Position numbers and translations under genes: made by a program. This document shows positions 1 through 12,475 of a stretch of 64,000 bases of DNA, one piece after another. The stretch is from Diadema setosum. Lineage: Eukaryota; Echinodermata; Echinoidea; Diadematoida; Diadematidae. Every line of letters starts with the position of its first letter. Position 1 is the stretch's first letter. Location of the stretch: positions 20,341,239 through 20,405,238 of the forward strand of contig CM067067.1 in the NCBI GenBank assembly GCA_033980235.1, written 5' to 3'. The notes beneath the pieces were generated by a model. It made no database searches. It saw only the letters and a list, made by a program, of their open reading frames with translations, and was not told the origin of the DNA.

Positions 1-290
1 TCACAAATGCCCAGACACCATCTAAGTAAACTGAGGTGTTGTAAATGTCCTTGAAACATTGTGTGAAAATAAGTTCATGCACAGATTATTGTTATGTTGG
101 CACTCCACACTGCGTTCTTACGAAGTAAACATTCATGTTTACCAGTGTGCCAGATTTTATTTACCATGCTGATAGCAGACAGAGATGAAAATGAAAATAC
201 TACTTTATCAAACACGAGTAACAGTTATAGAAAAAAAAAAAGAAACTAGAAATCTCCAGTGTTCTTCAGCAACATTTTATGGTAGGCCCC

Positions 291-313
291 TATTATTATT
301 ATTATTATTATTT
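291..313. repeat. (TTA)n microsatellite
   Basis: About seven ATT units. Confidence 0.95.
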
Positions 314-473
314 ATTCGGCAATTGCATAACAATACAAGGGACAACAGAGAAACAAAAACAAGCAAAACACAAGAAAACATAGTGTCAGGCTTTCCCTGT
401 TGAGCTTCCCTAAGGAGCCAGGTTGGAAAAAAGCAATCAAAATCACTATGACCCTTGGGCCTCTCCAACCAAC

Positions 474-845
474 TTAAAGGGAAAGGCTAGTAACTGATCA
501 GTGGGAATCAGTGGAAATGCTGGGAGATGATTGTTCCAATCCTTATGGGATTCATTCAAGAGTTCATTGTATATCTATTGTTGTGTGAAAATGATTTGCT
601 TCAGAACGGTCTCATATTCAAGTAATGTGCAGATTAATGCTCCGTCACTGACCAGGGACGCTAACCTGGAAGCATTAAACTGCACATCACTTGAATATGA
701 ATTATGAGACCATTCTGAAGCAAATCATTTTCACACAACAATAGATATACAATGAACTCTTGAATGAATCCCATAAGGATTGGAACAATCATCTCCCAGC
801 ATTTCCACTGATTCCCACTGATCAATTACTAGCCTTCCCCTTTAA
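474..845. mobile_element. TTAA-bounded palindromic MITE, family A copy 1
   Basis: A 372-bp imperfect palindrome from TTAAAGGGAAAGGCTAGTA to the inverse TAGCCTTCCCCTTTAA, with centre near 660. The whole arm, including the TGATTGTTCCAATCCTTATG block, is inverted in the second half. Related copies are at 31,874 and 51,106. Confidence 0.88.
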
Positions 846-1080
846 GGAAGCACATCAGGGAGTAGTTGAACATAAAAGAAAACAAATAATACAATTTCAA
901 ATTGAGCATGTAAACCAGGTGGATTATTGTACAAACTAGAAATATCATTATGGCGAATGGGTATTAATTCCACCACCCCCCCCCCCCCCCCCCATAAAAA
1001 ATTATAATCCAGTGTACAAGAAAGTGATTTTGTGCATACATCAAGTTCAAGATGTATGTCTCTTCATTGTCACTCTGTCA

Positions 1081-1454
1081 TATGCAGGGTGGTCAACAAC
1101 TTGAAATGTGACCCCGGTTGCAAGCTCTGAATATGAAAATATTGGAGAAATTATATACACTGTATGTGTGCCGAGCGCACATCACGAGTGTGTAATATTT
1201 TGTGATGTATTTCTCTTTATCCTGCTTACTCTCATTGTTCTGTTCCATGTTTTGCACACAAATTTTTAAGGTAATTTGCTGTTTGTAAAGTTTTGACCAT
1301 ATTTTTCACATGGTTGAATACATTAAAATTTAGAGCATGTTGCCAATTCTCAGGGTTGTTGCAAAGCATGTTACTGGCTTTTGAAGATATTATGCAAGAA
1401 CTTGAGCATGTTGCAGGTTGACATACTCCAACCCCTCTTGGACCACCCTGCATA
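1081..1454. mobile_element. TIR element with TATGCAGGGTGGTC ends
   Basis: The 14-bp perfect terminal inverted repeat TATGCAGGGTGGTC / GACCACCCTGCATA bounds 374 bp. An antisense 73-codon frame inside has no recognisable domain. Confidence 0.8.
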
Positions 1455-2830
1455 TACTACCATAGTACTACTGTCCGTATTGTAAAGTATGTACAAGAGT
1501 AAAACATGTTTTGCATTTCCCAGACAAATTACAGTTTACTGCACTCTAATGCATAATAGAGTATTTTAATACAAAAAGGCATACTGTAGTGTAAGAGTGG
1601 AAATTTTTGTGCATTTCGCGCAACCAGGCGCAAGCGAGAAAATAAAAGCATGCAAATATTTTTGCATGCCGTACGTTCAAGTACACTAAATAGTTAATGT
1701 CCTGATTCCTCGGAATTAAAAACACATCAAATCCATCTTACCCAGTTGAGCGCAAAAAATTACTCGAGTGAAAATATCCACTTTTACAGTAATGGTCAGG
1801 CAAACAGCATAATGGCATGCAAATTGCTATGTACACACAAACACATGTCAAGCAGGAATTCAGTACCGTAAGCATGTACAATGTACGTAAGTGTGGTTGT
1901 GAAACAATGGATTCCATAACCAACGATATGTACAAATTATATTGATGCAAGCAAATCTTTTGACGAGTAAATTGTACATTAACAGTGTGTATACCAGAAA
2001 ATGACCCAGCATCACATAATGAAAGATGGATTCATGAATCCCATAATTTGCATTCACAGATGCTGTGCACCACTTACGGTAAAATCAGTTTGCATTGTTT
2101 GCTCTCAAACTGATGTTTAGAAGAAATAACTTCGCATGATTCACCCTCATGCACTTTTTCGACTGAACAATCCTCACACAGTAATTCATTTGTGGGCAAG
2201 ATGTTCACAAGCTGGTACAACCGTTGATATGTACATGTAAACATGCATTCTACAATACTGCATACGTATAAATTTTAGAATTGAATACACATTGTAAGTG
2301 CATTGTATTACCCTCATGTGGTGATTTGCCGGGCATGATAAATTTTTCATATCCAATGTTTGTTGAAAAAGTACTTTGTACCATGGGGGAAATATTGAGT
2401 ATTGAACACTGTTGAAAGAAAAGTCACTTAGAGGTTGTCACTTTTATGCTGTTGACTGCACACATGCACATCATCCCGGTATAGCTTCCAGAGTGAGCTG
2501 CAAAAGGGATTACCACTTCAAGATCAAGATTCAAGATTCAAGATTACAAAGTGTTTAACATTAAATTCTCAAACCTACATTAATGTTTTTTGCTTAGTAC
2601 ATGTATTCATACAATGCACACTCTAGAAGTATCGTGGTCACTACTTCATCAGGATGGGTCGGGAGACAAGTTTTTCTCCCGTTAAAGTGGTTTATGGTTT
2701 TGATTTAGTAGTGGAAATAACACATGAAAAATTTGTTACATCAAGTTTTGTCGCAATTAGCAAGTTTCTGCTATATAAAAACTGTTCCCAATTAACAGGT
2801 GACCACTGTATTCAGGACCAGGAGGCTTAG
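1455..2830. other. No gene or clear repeat seen
   Basis: AT-rich sequence with short chance frames. A small direct repeat AGATTCAAGATT lies near 2,530. Confidence 0.6.
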
Positions 2831-2930
2831 AGGCATTGTTTACCATTTGCGGATGAAACAAAAACCCAGAGTTAGTGCTTCAAAATAGTTCTAAAATGTC
2901 AGTTAGTGATAGTGTAAAAAAAAGTTAATC
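2831..2930 (+). mobile_element. Fragment of the 62,667-type element
   Basis: AGGCATTGTTTACCATTTGC followed by GATGAAACA and ACCCAGA..TTAGTGCTT matches 62,671-62,760 in order. No right end was found. Confidence 0.6.
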
Positions 2931-2989
2931 AGTTTAATCATTAAGTAATTGTTAAATACGTACAAAATATACCAGTCCTCAACGGGTTA

Positions 2990-3469
2990 AGTATTTCAAA
3001 CTGTAAACATCATTAAATTTGGATGGAAAGTGAAGAGGGCAAGCAGAATTTGGCACATTGCCAGTGAATTACAGCCTGACTCACAACCCAACACTATCTC
3101 TGTGGTCTGTATGGGTACCGAGCCCCCTGACACGCCTCACCCAGCTGACCAATCAGAGAGGAGAGAATCATCTAGATTCCTGGCATGTGATGGCCAAGAC
3201 TGCTCCAAGCACAGAGTGCCAGGCAGGTTGGCAATGGCTCAAAGCAGTTCTAACCGGTTGTTTTTGTTGTAGTTTGAAAACAGGAGCAGTACCAGGTGTC
3301 TGTGTTGTGTACGTCACTGCAATGACGATAGCCTAAGAAGATGGTGCTGTGACTCACAGTACTCGTCCACAATGTATTTCCAAAGATAAATGCTAAACAC
3401 ATCATACCATGCATCTTGTGCTCACTCAGTCAGACTGAAAGTGAAATACACTTTGTGCTGGAGCTTGGG

Positions 3470-3472
<3 letters not shown>
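2990..3472. other. Unassigned, less AT-rich stretch
   Basis: No repeat copy was seen elsewhere in the window. A GACCAATCAGAG (CCAAT-type) motif lies at about 3,147. Two overlapping frames of 80 and 92 codons match no family I know. Confidence 0.4.

Positions 3473-3509
<37 letters not shown>
3473..3509. repeat. (CA)n microsatellite
   Basis: About 18 AC units. Confidence 0.95.
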
Positions 3510-3513
<4 letters not shown>

Positions 3514-3610
3514 GTGTATGCACAAATACACACACAACTCGCCCTATCAGCAATTTCCATCAAACAGTGATAGATCATAAAAAGTGCATTCCTCCCAAGT
3601 TTCCCAACAT

Positions 3611-4181
3611 TTAAAGGGAAGATAAACCCCAAGAGCAATGTGGATTGAGTGAAAGCAGCAACATTAGTAGAACACATCAGTGAAAGTTTGAATAAAATCG
3701 GACAATCGATGCAAAAGTTATGAATTTTTAAAGTTTTGGTGTTGGAACCGCTGGACGAGGAGACTACTAGAGGTTATGACGTATGAGTGGACAACAATAC
3801 CAAGAAAATATAAAGAAAATACTACAAAATTCAATTTTTCATGAAAATTACAAATTCCATCAACTTGATATTGACATATGTTAAGGGTACAGTAGCAATT
3901 ATTCCCCCTGCTTTCTGAAAGCGGTTGGTCCGTTGCTCTTTCATAATTCTAGAAAAAAGAATTTTTGTTGAATTTCCTTTATATTTTCTTTGTATTGTTG
4001 TCCACTCATACGTCATATCCTCTAGAAGTCTCCTCATCCAGCGGTTCCAACACCAAAACTTTAAAAATTCATAACTTTTGCATCGATTGTCCGATTTTCC
4101 TCAAACTTTCACTGATGTGTTCTACTAATGTTGCTGCTTTCACTCAATCCACATTGCTCTTTGGGTTTACTTTCCCTTTAA
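3611..4181. mobile_element. TTAA-bounded palindromic MITE, family B copy 1
   Basis: A 571-bp palindrome starting TTAAAGGGAAGATAAACCCC and ending in its inverse, with long arms (for example TTAGTAGAACACATCAGTGA at the left and TCACTGATGTGTTCTACTAA at the right). Relatives are at 20,422, 21,190, 31,493, 32,587 and 61,358. Confidence 0.9.
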
Positions 4182-4362
4182 CTTTGTATCATACTGTACA
4201 CCTGTACATTGTATCTAGGCAAAATGCATTGTGAAAACCCCTTGAATGCTCGAGGCTGGACCAACCCAGTGTCATGTGGTATGCATTGTAATGGTTTCGA
4301 CCACAGAACTCCCATGGTTCCTACCGCTGAACAAAATGAACTGCTGTCTTTACCCAGGGAGC

Positions 4363-4454
4363 TTAACCCATTGAGGACGGACTGATTTGCTACAACATGC
4401 ATTTCCCATAGACATCTGCCCGAGTATACTCGGGACTCGTCCTCAACGGGTTAA
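4363..4454. mobile_element. 92-bp TTAA-bounded mini-MITE
   Basis: TTAACCCATTGAGGACGG at the left and CGTCCTCAACGGGTTAA at the right, with an internal CCCGAGTATACTCGGG palindrome. The CCTCAACGGGTTAA end also occurs alone near 2,977. Confidence 0.8.
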
Positions 4455-4842
4455 AGGGATCGTATAGTTTTGGTTGAGACCCAATTTCAGGTTTCTAACA
4501 TTTTTTGGTGAGATAATGAGAAACCTCTTATTGAATATGAAAGAGCATGTAATTCTATGAGGAATTCAACGTTTATTTGATGAAAATTAGTTTTGAAATG
4601 GCTGAGATATATCAAAAAAAGAGCGATTCTACTAAAGTGTGGGACCCACACTTTATTACGATCGCTTTGTTTTACTTTGTTTTTGGATGTTTCAGTCAAT
4701 CCAAACCCGATTTTCATCAAATGAACTTTCAATTCCTCTTAAAATGGTATGATCTGTACTATATCATAAGTGTTTTCTTGGTATCTCGCAAAAAGTTAAA
4801 AGCCCAATTCTCATCTCCACCAATACTGTACCATCCCTTTAA
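4451..4842. mobile_element. TTAA-bounded palindromic MITE, family C copy 1
   Basis: Runs TTAAAGGGATCGTATAGTTT to GTACCATCCCTTTAA, 392 bp, with a central palindrome AAAGTGTGGGACCCACACTT. Copies are at 51,471 and 62,305. The left TTAA is shared with the short element at 4,363. Confidence 0.87.
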
Positions 4843-5346
4843 TTTATGTGAGAATTATGCATTGTAATGAATCCATCAGATCATATGGGGCATGCATACA
4901 ATGCATGCACTTGTACTTCCTACACCAAGGGTGGCAGAAAGCATGTCCTTCGTGTGAGGGGTTGAGCACTCATGCAATATATAAAAGCACACATTTTTCA
5001 TGATATATCGTTGGCTTTTCTGCTACCACAAGAACAGGAGAGAAACATGATACCTGATTACAGCGCTGTGGCAATAAACAATCACACTAATCCAACAATA
5101 CATGTATACATTATGATTCCGGTTGGGTAACCTTTCAGATAGAAATACCAGACTCGATTTGCTGCTGAGCAATTTATTCACGCCCTGATTTCATCCCATA
5201 CAGATTTTTTTTTTTTTTTTTAATGCCATATATACGTAATATTGTACCCATTCTCAGAACAAAAAAAAATCAACGAATTGCAACATCTTCAAACTTGTTC
5301 GATTACTTTTATTGTAAATACAATTGTACATGTAACTGACACACAC

Positions 5347-5348
<2 letters not shown>

Positions 5349-5382
<34 letters not shown>
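5349..5382. repeat. Poly(A) tract, about 34 bases
   Basis: An uninterrupted A run. It could be a retroposon tail, but no element body is recognised to its left. Confidence 0.9.
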
Positions 5383-5386
<4 letters not shown>

Positions 5387-5832
5387 ATTCATGTTACGGC
5401 TGGCCTGTGCTTTCTTCATAGTTAGCTCCCAGTGTACAAATGCACCATATTTGAAATACTTCCTTTTCATGATGTCCTATAATCTGTACATGCATCAAAT
5501 CTTAATCATATGCAGAAGTCCTCATCCCCCAGCAGCCATTGTGCAGCCTTTATCTCATGACACAACTCTTCCGAGACACCAAGAATTACATTTGTAAGTA
5601 CTGCGGAGGAAGTTTGCACTTTCACATAAAAGCCGGTTCGAAGATCCACTTTGCGCATGAGCAGAAAAAGGGTCATTTGTACCAACAGGCATGTTGGCTG
5701 TTGGATATTCACTGGGATAATGGGATAAGCATCTGCGATGTAATGATCATTCATGTAATCCTTATGAATGCTTCTTGCCAGCACATCCACCTGACAGCAA
5801 AAGTGGTATTTGGTGATATCAATAGAGAGAGA

Positions 5833-6869
5833 TTGTTAAAGATAATAAAAAGTTTTGGTACCTCAAAAGCTTCCCTGAAATTCCTTGTCTTGGTTTGTGT
5901 TTCAGGTTAAGGTACGTTGTCTGTGAGAATTACTTGTCCCAAAGTGCTCTCATGTCTTAGTAATCATGCAATAATGGTTTCGTACCAGAGCCGACGCTGT
6001 ACAGCGTCGATAAATATTGTACGAAACCACTGACTGCGACCAGCAGCGTGCAGCCCATTGTACGCATAGCTAACTGTGACCAGCAGCCCCATATGCATAG
6101 CGTAATGGGGCTTCGCATTGTAGCATTCAGGATCATGACAGAATTAGTATCGCGGGTAAATGCCAACTTAAAATCCAAAAATTTCTTCAATTTGAAGACT
6201 TACCAATTAAGTTGAGGTATTGAAAACAGGCTTCGAACAACGTTTGGTTCTGCCAATAGTCCCTCTCTGTTCGAATGGATGACTGAATGTGACTCGGTCG
6301 AGAGGACCTTGGGAGAGCTACATACACTGGATACCATGGCCAGCGCATGCGCACACAAACATCTTATCCGTTCATGGATTTGAAATTTGTGTGCATGTGA
6401 TGTGTTCGCGTGCACTGGCTGTAGTATTCAGTGTACTGTATGTAGCTCTCCTAAGGTCCTGTCGACCGAGTCACATTCAGTCATCAATTCGAACAGAAAG
6501 GGACTATAGGCAGAACGAAACGTTGCCCGAAGCCTGTTTTCAATACTTCAACTTAATTGGTAAGTCTTCAAATTGAGGAATTTATGGGATTTTCAGTTTA
6601 CATTTACCCTGCGATACTAAATCTGTCATGATCCTGAATGCTACAATGCGAAGCCTGATTACGCTATGCGTATGGGACTGCTGGTCGCTATGCGTATGGG
6701 GGTGCTGGTCGCAGTTAATTGCATGATTACTAAGACATGAGAGCACTTTGGGGCAAGTAAGTCTCACAGTGTTAGTTATATGAAAGGTACTTTAACCTGA
6801 AACACAAACTAAGACAAGGAAATTCGAGGACACTTTTGAGGTACCAAAACTTTTTATTATCTTTAATAC
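5833..6869. mobile_element. 1.04-kb foldback (long inverted repeat)
   Basis: Arms at about 5,833-6,330 and 6,430-6,869 are imperfect inverses. Examples are AGATAATAAAAAGTTTTGGT at 5,840 against its inverse at 6,843, and GAATGTGACTCGGTCGA near 6,285 against TCGACCGAGTCACATTC near 6,462. The loop is about 100 bp. No open reading frame of note. Confidence 0.85.
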
Positions 6870-6935
6870 GTTCAATGCAAAATAGTGAAATGGATGGTTT
6901 CCTAAGTGCTAATTGAATGATCATTCTGGTCATCT

Positions 6936-7129
6936 GGGTCCCGTTGCATAAAACTTTTTTAGCAACCTTAGAAAATTCAGGTTGGGATTTGCCCAACCTG
7001 AATTTTTTAAGGTTGCTTATCTAAGAATGTAAAATCCGTTGCATAAAAACTCTGGTTGGGAGCTTCCAACCGGAATTTTGTGATTTCAACCGGAAAAAAA
7101 TCTGGTTGGAGTTTTATGCAACGGGCCCC
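6936..7129. mobile_element. 194-bp MITE with CCCGTTGCATAAAAC ends
   Basis: CCCGTTGCATAAAAC (left) and GTTTTATGCAACGGG (right) are perfect inverses. Further inverted blocks (AGGTTGGG, CCAACCTGAATTTT) lie inside. It starts about 65 bases after the foldback ends. Confidence 0.85.
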
Positions 7130-8163
7130 TGGTCTGCGCAAGTTCATCCTCGGCTTCAACATAACTGATGAATTCCATATTGTAACGTCGAGCAAGCTTT
7201 ATGCATTATGTCGCTCTGAAAACGAATGAAGTGCCCCTAACTGACTGAGAAAATAGGTAATTCATACCAGTGTGCCCATAAGCTAACTCCAAACTGGCAT
7301 ATTAAATCTACTAGTTGCCAAAAAGTGGAATGACCTTCCAATTTGAGTACTGTATCTTAAATACCCCTCTTCTTAATACCTCACATGGTTACCTTGAGAA
7401 ATCCAGATTGTATTCAGTCACTTTCATTACTACGGTGTTCACTTTCATGGATGAGATTGGTGCCCAGGAAAAACCCTCTCTCCTCATACATGCATTCAAA
7501 TCTTTAAAGCGAACATAATTTCCATAACAAAGGTTGCTCCGAACTCCCAAGTGCTGGCACAAAAGCCGTGGCGAGCCTTGCTTAGCCTGCTACATGTACG
7601 TGACCATTGTTGGCAATGTTTTGTCATGATGAATTCAGAGAGAAGAGTTCTTGAATAGCTTCTAACTGGAGATGGGAGGATTGTATGATGCATTGTATTG
7701 ATCTTGTAACAAACCATTGCATCCATTATTCTTGATGAGCCAGTTACTGCAAGGTCTCCATTGTTCCAGGTTGGATACTTGCCTTGATCACATGTGTTCA
7801 CTGCTTCAGCAAAAACCATTTCAAATGTGAGGGCTGGCACCCATCAGAAACTTGGCAAAGAACTGAGCATAAATGTGAATGTGCACCAACATAACACTTA
7901 TTTATTATACATTACACTTGTCTCTTGGTAAGAAGAATCTTCTGGTTGCCTTGTAAAAGATACTAGTATGTTCTGTTGCTACGCCCCAAACATGACACTT
8001 TTTCTTTGCTGAGAAAAATCTTCAGGTTGCTTTCTGATAGTTAAACTTGTACTGGTACCATTCTCGTGTTCTAGCACTCTACAGTACATGTATCAGAGAG
8101 CTTACCCCCACCCCCCGCTAAAAAAAAGAAAAAAAAATATAGATATATGTAAATATGTATATA
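7130..8163. other. No gene recognised
   Basis: A 114-codon minus-strand frame (7,840-7,496) shows no domain. No repeat family from this window was seen. Confidence 0.5.
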
Positions 8164-8839
8164 TATGTGACCTGCTGCAACAAAATGATCCTAAAGTCGC
8201 TGACGGTTGAGCCGAGAAAATCGACTTTGAAGTCACATCATCAAAATTGGCCAAAACAATAGTATTTCTGTTTTTGGCATAATTTTGTAGTCTAATGTTT
8301 TGTCTATCATCTGCCAAAATTTCGAAGCTAATTGATCAAAGGGAAGGAAAGAAATCAGCGTTTTTCTGGGCCATGATTTTCCGACTTTCAGCGTAACAGA
8401 AATGTGTCCGAAGATTTGGATTTAGCGCTGTAGCTAGACTCTGCCCCTAGCAACGAGGGAGTAATCTTATCGGTCAGTGCGCGGCATCCTGATTACTGAT
8501 TGGTCTTGCGTAGACCACTGGCGCTAAGCTTGAATGAACATCGCGGAGGTCGCTAGGAGCATACCTTCTATTGTCAAGCAGTGAAAACTGTCTTGCCTCC
8601 CCTTGATCATGGTAGCGTCGTAAGGAAAACTTTGAAGGCGTTTTTTTTTTTCTAAACTCTGATTTCCACAACCACTTGACATACGCTAATAAAATCATGG
8701 ATATCTCCTCAACCGAGTACTTTTATGAGTTGTGTTATATATGAAATTAAGGTAGAAAAGTAAGGGAATAATGTCATGCCATTTTCAGAAAATTGTCCTC
8801 CCCCGACTTTCGAATCCTTTTGTTGTAGCGGGTCACATA
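8164..8839. mobile_element. TIR element with TATGTGACC ends
   Basis: TATGTGACCTGCTGCAACAA at the left and the inverse TTGTTGTAGCGGGTCACATA at the right bound 676 bp within a TA-rich flank, which fits a TA target duplication. The end sequence is similar to that of 22,178-23,443. Confidence 0.8.
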
Positions 8840-9593
8840 TATATAATGTATATATACCGTATATATTTCAGTGTACATGAATATTACCAGCAAACATTTG
8901 ATAGTGATTATTAACAGGTGAAGACAATGAATGATTTGGTCAAATGTCACAAGGTTCAGTAAAGACATTATCCATACTGTAGTGTGCATAATTAAGCTAA
9001 AAGTAGATTGTCATGAAGTGACTTCAGAAGTTTTGCTATTAAGTATTCAATGTAAATGTGCACCCCCCAATAAGAAAACAAACAAACAAACAAAAAACAC
9101 ACACAAACAAACAATGTGGAAGAATTCTTAAGTTTTTCAATAAGCATGCCACTGTAATTACTGCCGTGCATTCCATTATCAGATACTTCATATACTACAT
9201 TCTGGAAATGCTGCGTGACTTTTATATCAATACTTTTTTCTCTTTTTACCTTTTGTATTAAATTCAAATCAAGGGGGATTACTCATTACAACTTGTGCAA
9301 TTTTATGGGTGTGTGAGAGTGAAGCTATATTGCCAAATGTGTGAGTGAAGTTATGATATTTTATTGTAGGACGGATTTGATGTCTGTATGAAATACCCTA
9401 AATATTAGCATCCTTTGACAGTGTTGAAATAGCACCTTGTCTCATAATCGAGATCTGCTTGTGGAAAAATCCTCAACCTGCTTTCTTGTTATAATTAATA
9501 TCAAACTACGATGCCTCACCAGGGAGGTGGAATGGTAGATTCCATCTCCTTGTTGTCACAAAGTTTGTGATACTGATATGATCATTGTATATT

Positions 9594-10888
9594 TATACCC
9601 CCGCCAAACGAAGTTTGAAGGGGGTATATAGGAATCAGCGGACGGTCGGGCGGTCGGGCGGTCGGGCGGTCGGTCGGGCGGTCGGTCCGTTGCAAATCTT
9701 GCGTCGCGAACTACTTCCTCAGTTTTCAACCGATTCCAATAAAACTTGGCACAGATGTGTGCCTTGGGTTGTAGATGTGCAAGACATATTTTTTGACAGT
9801 ACCCAAAAGTACGTTGCCATGGTAACGGCATATTATGGGAAAAAATGGGTACAAATCTTGCGTCGCGAACTCCTCCCACAGTTTTTGATTAATTTTTATG
9901 AAATTAGGTACAGATGTTCATCTGAATATGTTAATGTGCAAGACACATATTTCCGCAGTGGCAAAAAGTGTGTTGCCATGGTAACGACATGTTATTGGTA
10001 AAATATAGGGCAAAATGCTTCATGGCAAAACTGCTTCATCAGTGTTTTTCCAATTCTCATGGAATTCATATTGAATGTTTGTCTTAGGATATAGGTCAGC
10101 ATGACACATTTCTTGACAGTGACAAAAAGTATGTTGCCATGGTAACAGCTCACATATTATGAGCCAAAATGATGGAAAATTTTGTGTTGCAAACTACTTC
10201 CTCAGTTTTTGCCAAATTTCCATGAAACTTGGTACAGATGTGTGCCTTTGGTTGTAGATGTGCAAGACGCATTTTTTGACAGTACCCGAAAGTACGTTGC
10301 CATGGTATACGGCATATTAATGGCAGAAGATCAAGGAAAGATCTTGCGGATTTAACTACTTCCTCAGTTTTTTGACCAAAGCTTATGAAATGTGGCACAC
10401 ACCTTGATCTTGGTGGGAAGATGTGGAAGACATATTTTTCGGACATGTCGGAAGCTGCGTTGCCATGGCAACGGCATAATGGCAGAAGATCAAGGAAAGA
10501 TCTTGCGGATTGAACTACTTCCTCTGTATTCGACTGAAGCTCATGAAATGTGGCACACACATTGGTCTTGGTGGGAAGATGTGCAAGACATATTTTTTGG
10601 ACGTGTCGGAAGCTGCGTTGCCATGGTAACGGCATATTAATGGCGGAAGATCAAGGAAAGATCTTGTGGATTGAACTACTTCCTCAGTTTTTGACAAAAG
10701 CTTATGAAATGTGGCACACACAATAGTCTTGGTGGGAAGATGTGTAAGACATATTTTTCGGACGTGTCGGAAGCTGCGTTGCCATGGTAATGGCATTTAT
10801 ATGGCAGAAGATCAAGGAAAGATCATTCCTTGGGTAAGACTGTCGTCACGGGGCGGGGGTATTAATCACCTTAAGTGATATTTCTAGT
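9594..10888 (+). mobile_element. Pearl/Helentron-like element with seven tandem units of about 160 bp
   Basis: The left end is a hairpin (TATACCCCC...GGGGGTATA) followed by a CGGT/CGGG tetranucleotide tract at 9,641-9,688. Seven core units follow, anchored by GTTGCCATGG at 9,813, 9,972, 10,133, 10,296, 10,459, 10,617 and 10,778, with a period of 158-163 bp. The right end has GGCGGGGGTAT (inverse of the left ATACCCCCGCC), a small palindrome TCACCTTAAGTGA and CTAGT. Bivalve pearl elements share this plan of an ACYG microsatellite, 160-170 bp core repeats and a hairpin end, and are treated as non-autonomous Helentrons. Family assignment is inference. Confidence 0.75.
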
Positions 10889-12475
10889 TATTTCTTTTGT
10901 TAAGATGTGTTTCATACGATGTTTATATTATTACACTTGTGCATGATGGCCCTATGGCTGATCTTAAGGATGCCATGTAGTGAGCACTGGGTCTGTTGAG
11001 AAAATATCAACTTTGCTTCCATGTATTTTATCCATGAAATGTTAAGAGTACAATGTATCGTGCTGAAGTGACTTTAATGTCACATTCAATGAGTAGGTTT
11101 GACTACATTCACTTTGCCCTAGCAATCCTAGTTATAAATAGCACTTTCATTTTGTTCAGAGTGTTCTTATCTGGCACTTTGTTTTACTGCACTATGTATG
11201 TACTTACAAATACAGTCTATACCATTGTATTTCTTTCTTTTTGTGGTTGGTGGTGGTGTCCAGATTGGGGGGGGGGGGGGTGGGGTACTCCTATTTTTTA
11301 GATGAAAAATCAGCTGATTATGTTGAGAAGTACATGACATCTCATGTAATTTTACCAAATGCTCTTGCATGGAGGAAGTTTATCCTTCTGGATTGATATG
11401 CAAACAAAGATCTATTTTTACAGATTATATGTAAAAAATTGTCGATGCAGTGAATTTGTCCTCGTAGGAAAATGAGGAAAATCAATATTTCATGACCAGA
11501 GTCCACATCTGATTGCCAGATTCTGTTTTATTTTTGTTTGTTTTTTTCATTCCTACAGATTCCCAAATGGCATCCATATTGTGCCACTAGAATTGTTTGT
11601 ATTATTGATTCACTGAGACAGCTGTGCATTTGTACATTTCTTTGTATTTACAATGTACAATTGTTCATGTTGTGTAGATGCTGTCTAGACACAAGAACAA
11701 TGTATTGCAGATGTACAACGTTGGCAGTCTGAGCTTTCTCATAGTACTTATCTGTGTGGATATGTGCCTATATCAGGGCAACATAGTTGAAAATCACAAC
11801 CAGTCATAATCTTGTTAATATGATAAAAAAGAAATGTCTGGAGTGAATTCGTTTTGATGACAATATTAAGCCCTTCAAACAGTAGTCTGGTTTGTTTACA
11901 AGTAAAATTCAATTTGATTTTGTCTTCCATAACAGTCACCTGTGATACCACACGCTGCAAAGATCTGCTTTGATGTTGAAGGGGAAAGTCTGCTTCAAGT
12001 TTAAAGTGACTGCTACCAACATTATAACTCTTGAATTCAAACAAAATTGGAATCAAACTAGAGCACATGCTGAAATTTAAAAGCTGACAAAAATGCCAGA
12101 AATTTATGCTTTCTATAAATCAACATGTTTGAATAAAAGATGTACGTTATTGGTCATTGTCCCTACAAATGTACACCGAGACATGGATGACATCAGCAGA
12201 AAATCTCTGAATCCCTCGCCAACCATTCTTGCTACAAAATCCTTATCTTGAACAATTTAGAAAGAATAAATGATGCTCTTTGGTTTAGGAATGACGCATT
12301 TAATAGGGGAGTTGTGTAACTGATACCCCATCATCCTGTAATATACAATCATGTACACACATTTACTGTACATGTATGTTTGTCATCTATCAATCAGTCA
12401 TTGACTTGTCGTGCAGTTGCATGAACTGGCCTTTATTAAAGACAATCTTTTTGCCCCCATAAATCGAGTATCTCT
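10889..12475. other. No gene or clear element seen
   Basis: AT-rich sequence with a 14-G run near 11,268. The missing CDO1 exon 1 could have been expected here but was not found. Confidence 0.55.

Noticed and set aside
5533..5593. A possible exon between CCCCAGCAG and GTAAGTAC
   Set aside because: Splice-like sites are good, but none of the frames matches a known protein, and it lies among repeats without partner exons.
10150..10635. A 161-codon minus-strand frame with a repeated peptide
   Set aside because: The peptide repeat is just the translation of the 160-bp pearl-like tandem units, which stay open by chance of period and composition.
9594..10888. A CRISPR-like array, because of regular repeats
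   Set aside because: Units are 160 bp with diverged copies and no short-repeat/spacer structure, in a eukaryotic context.
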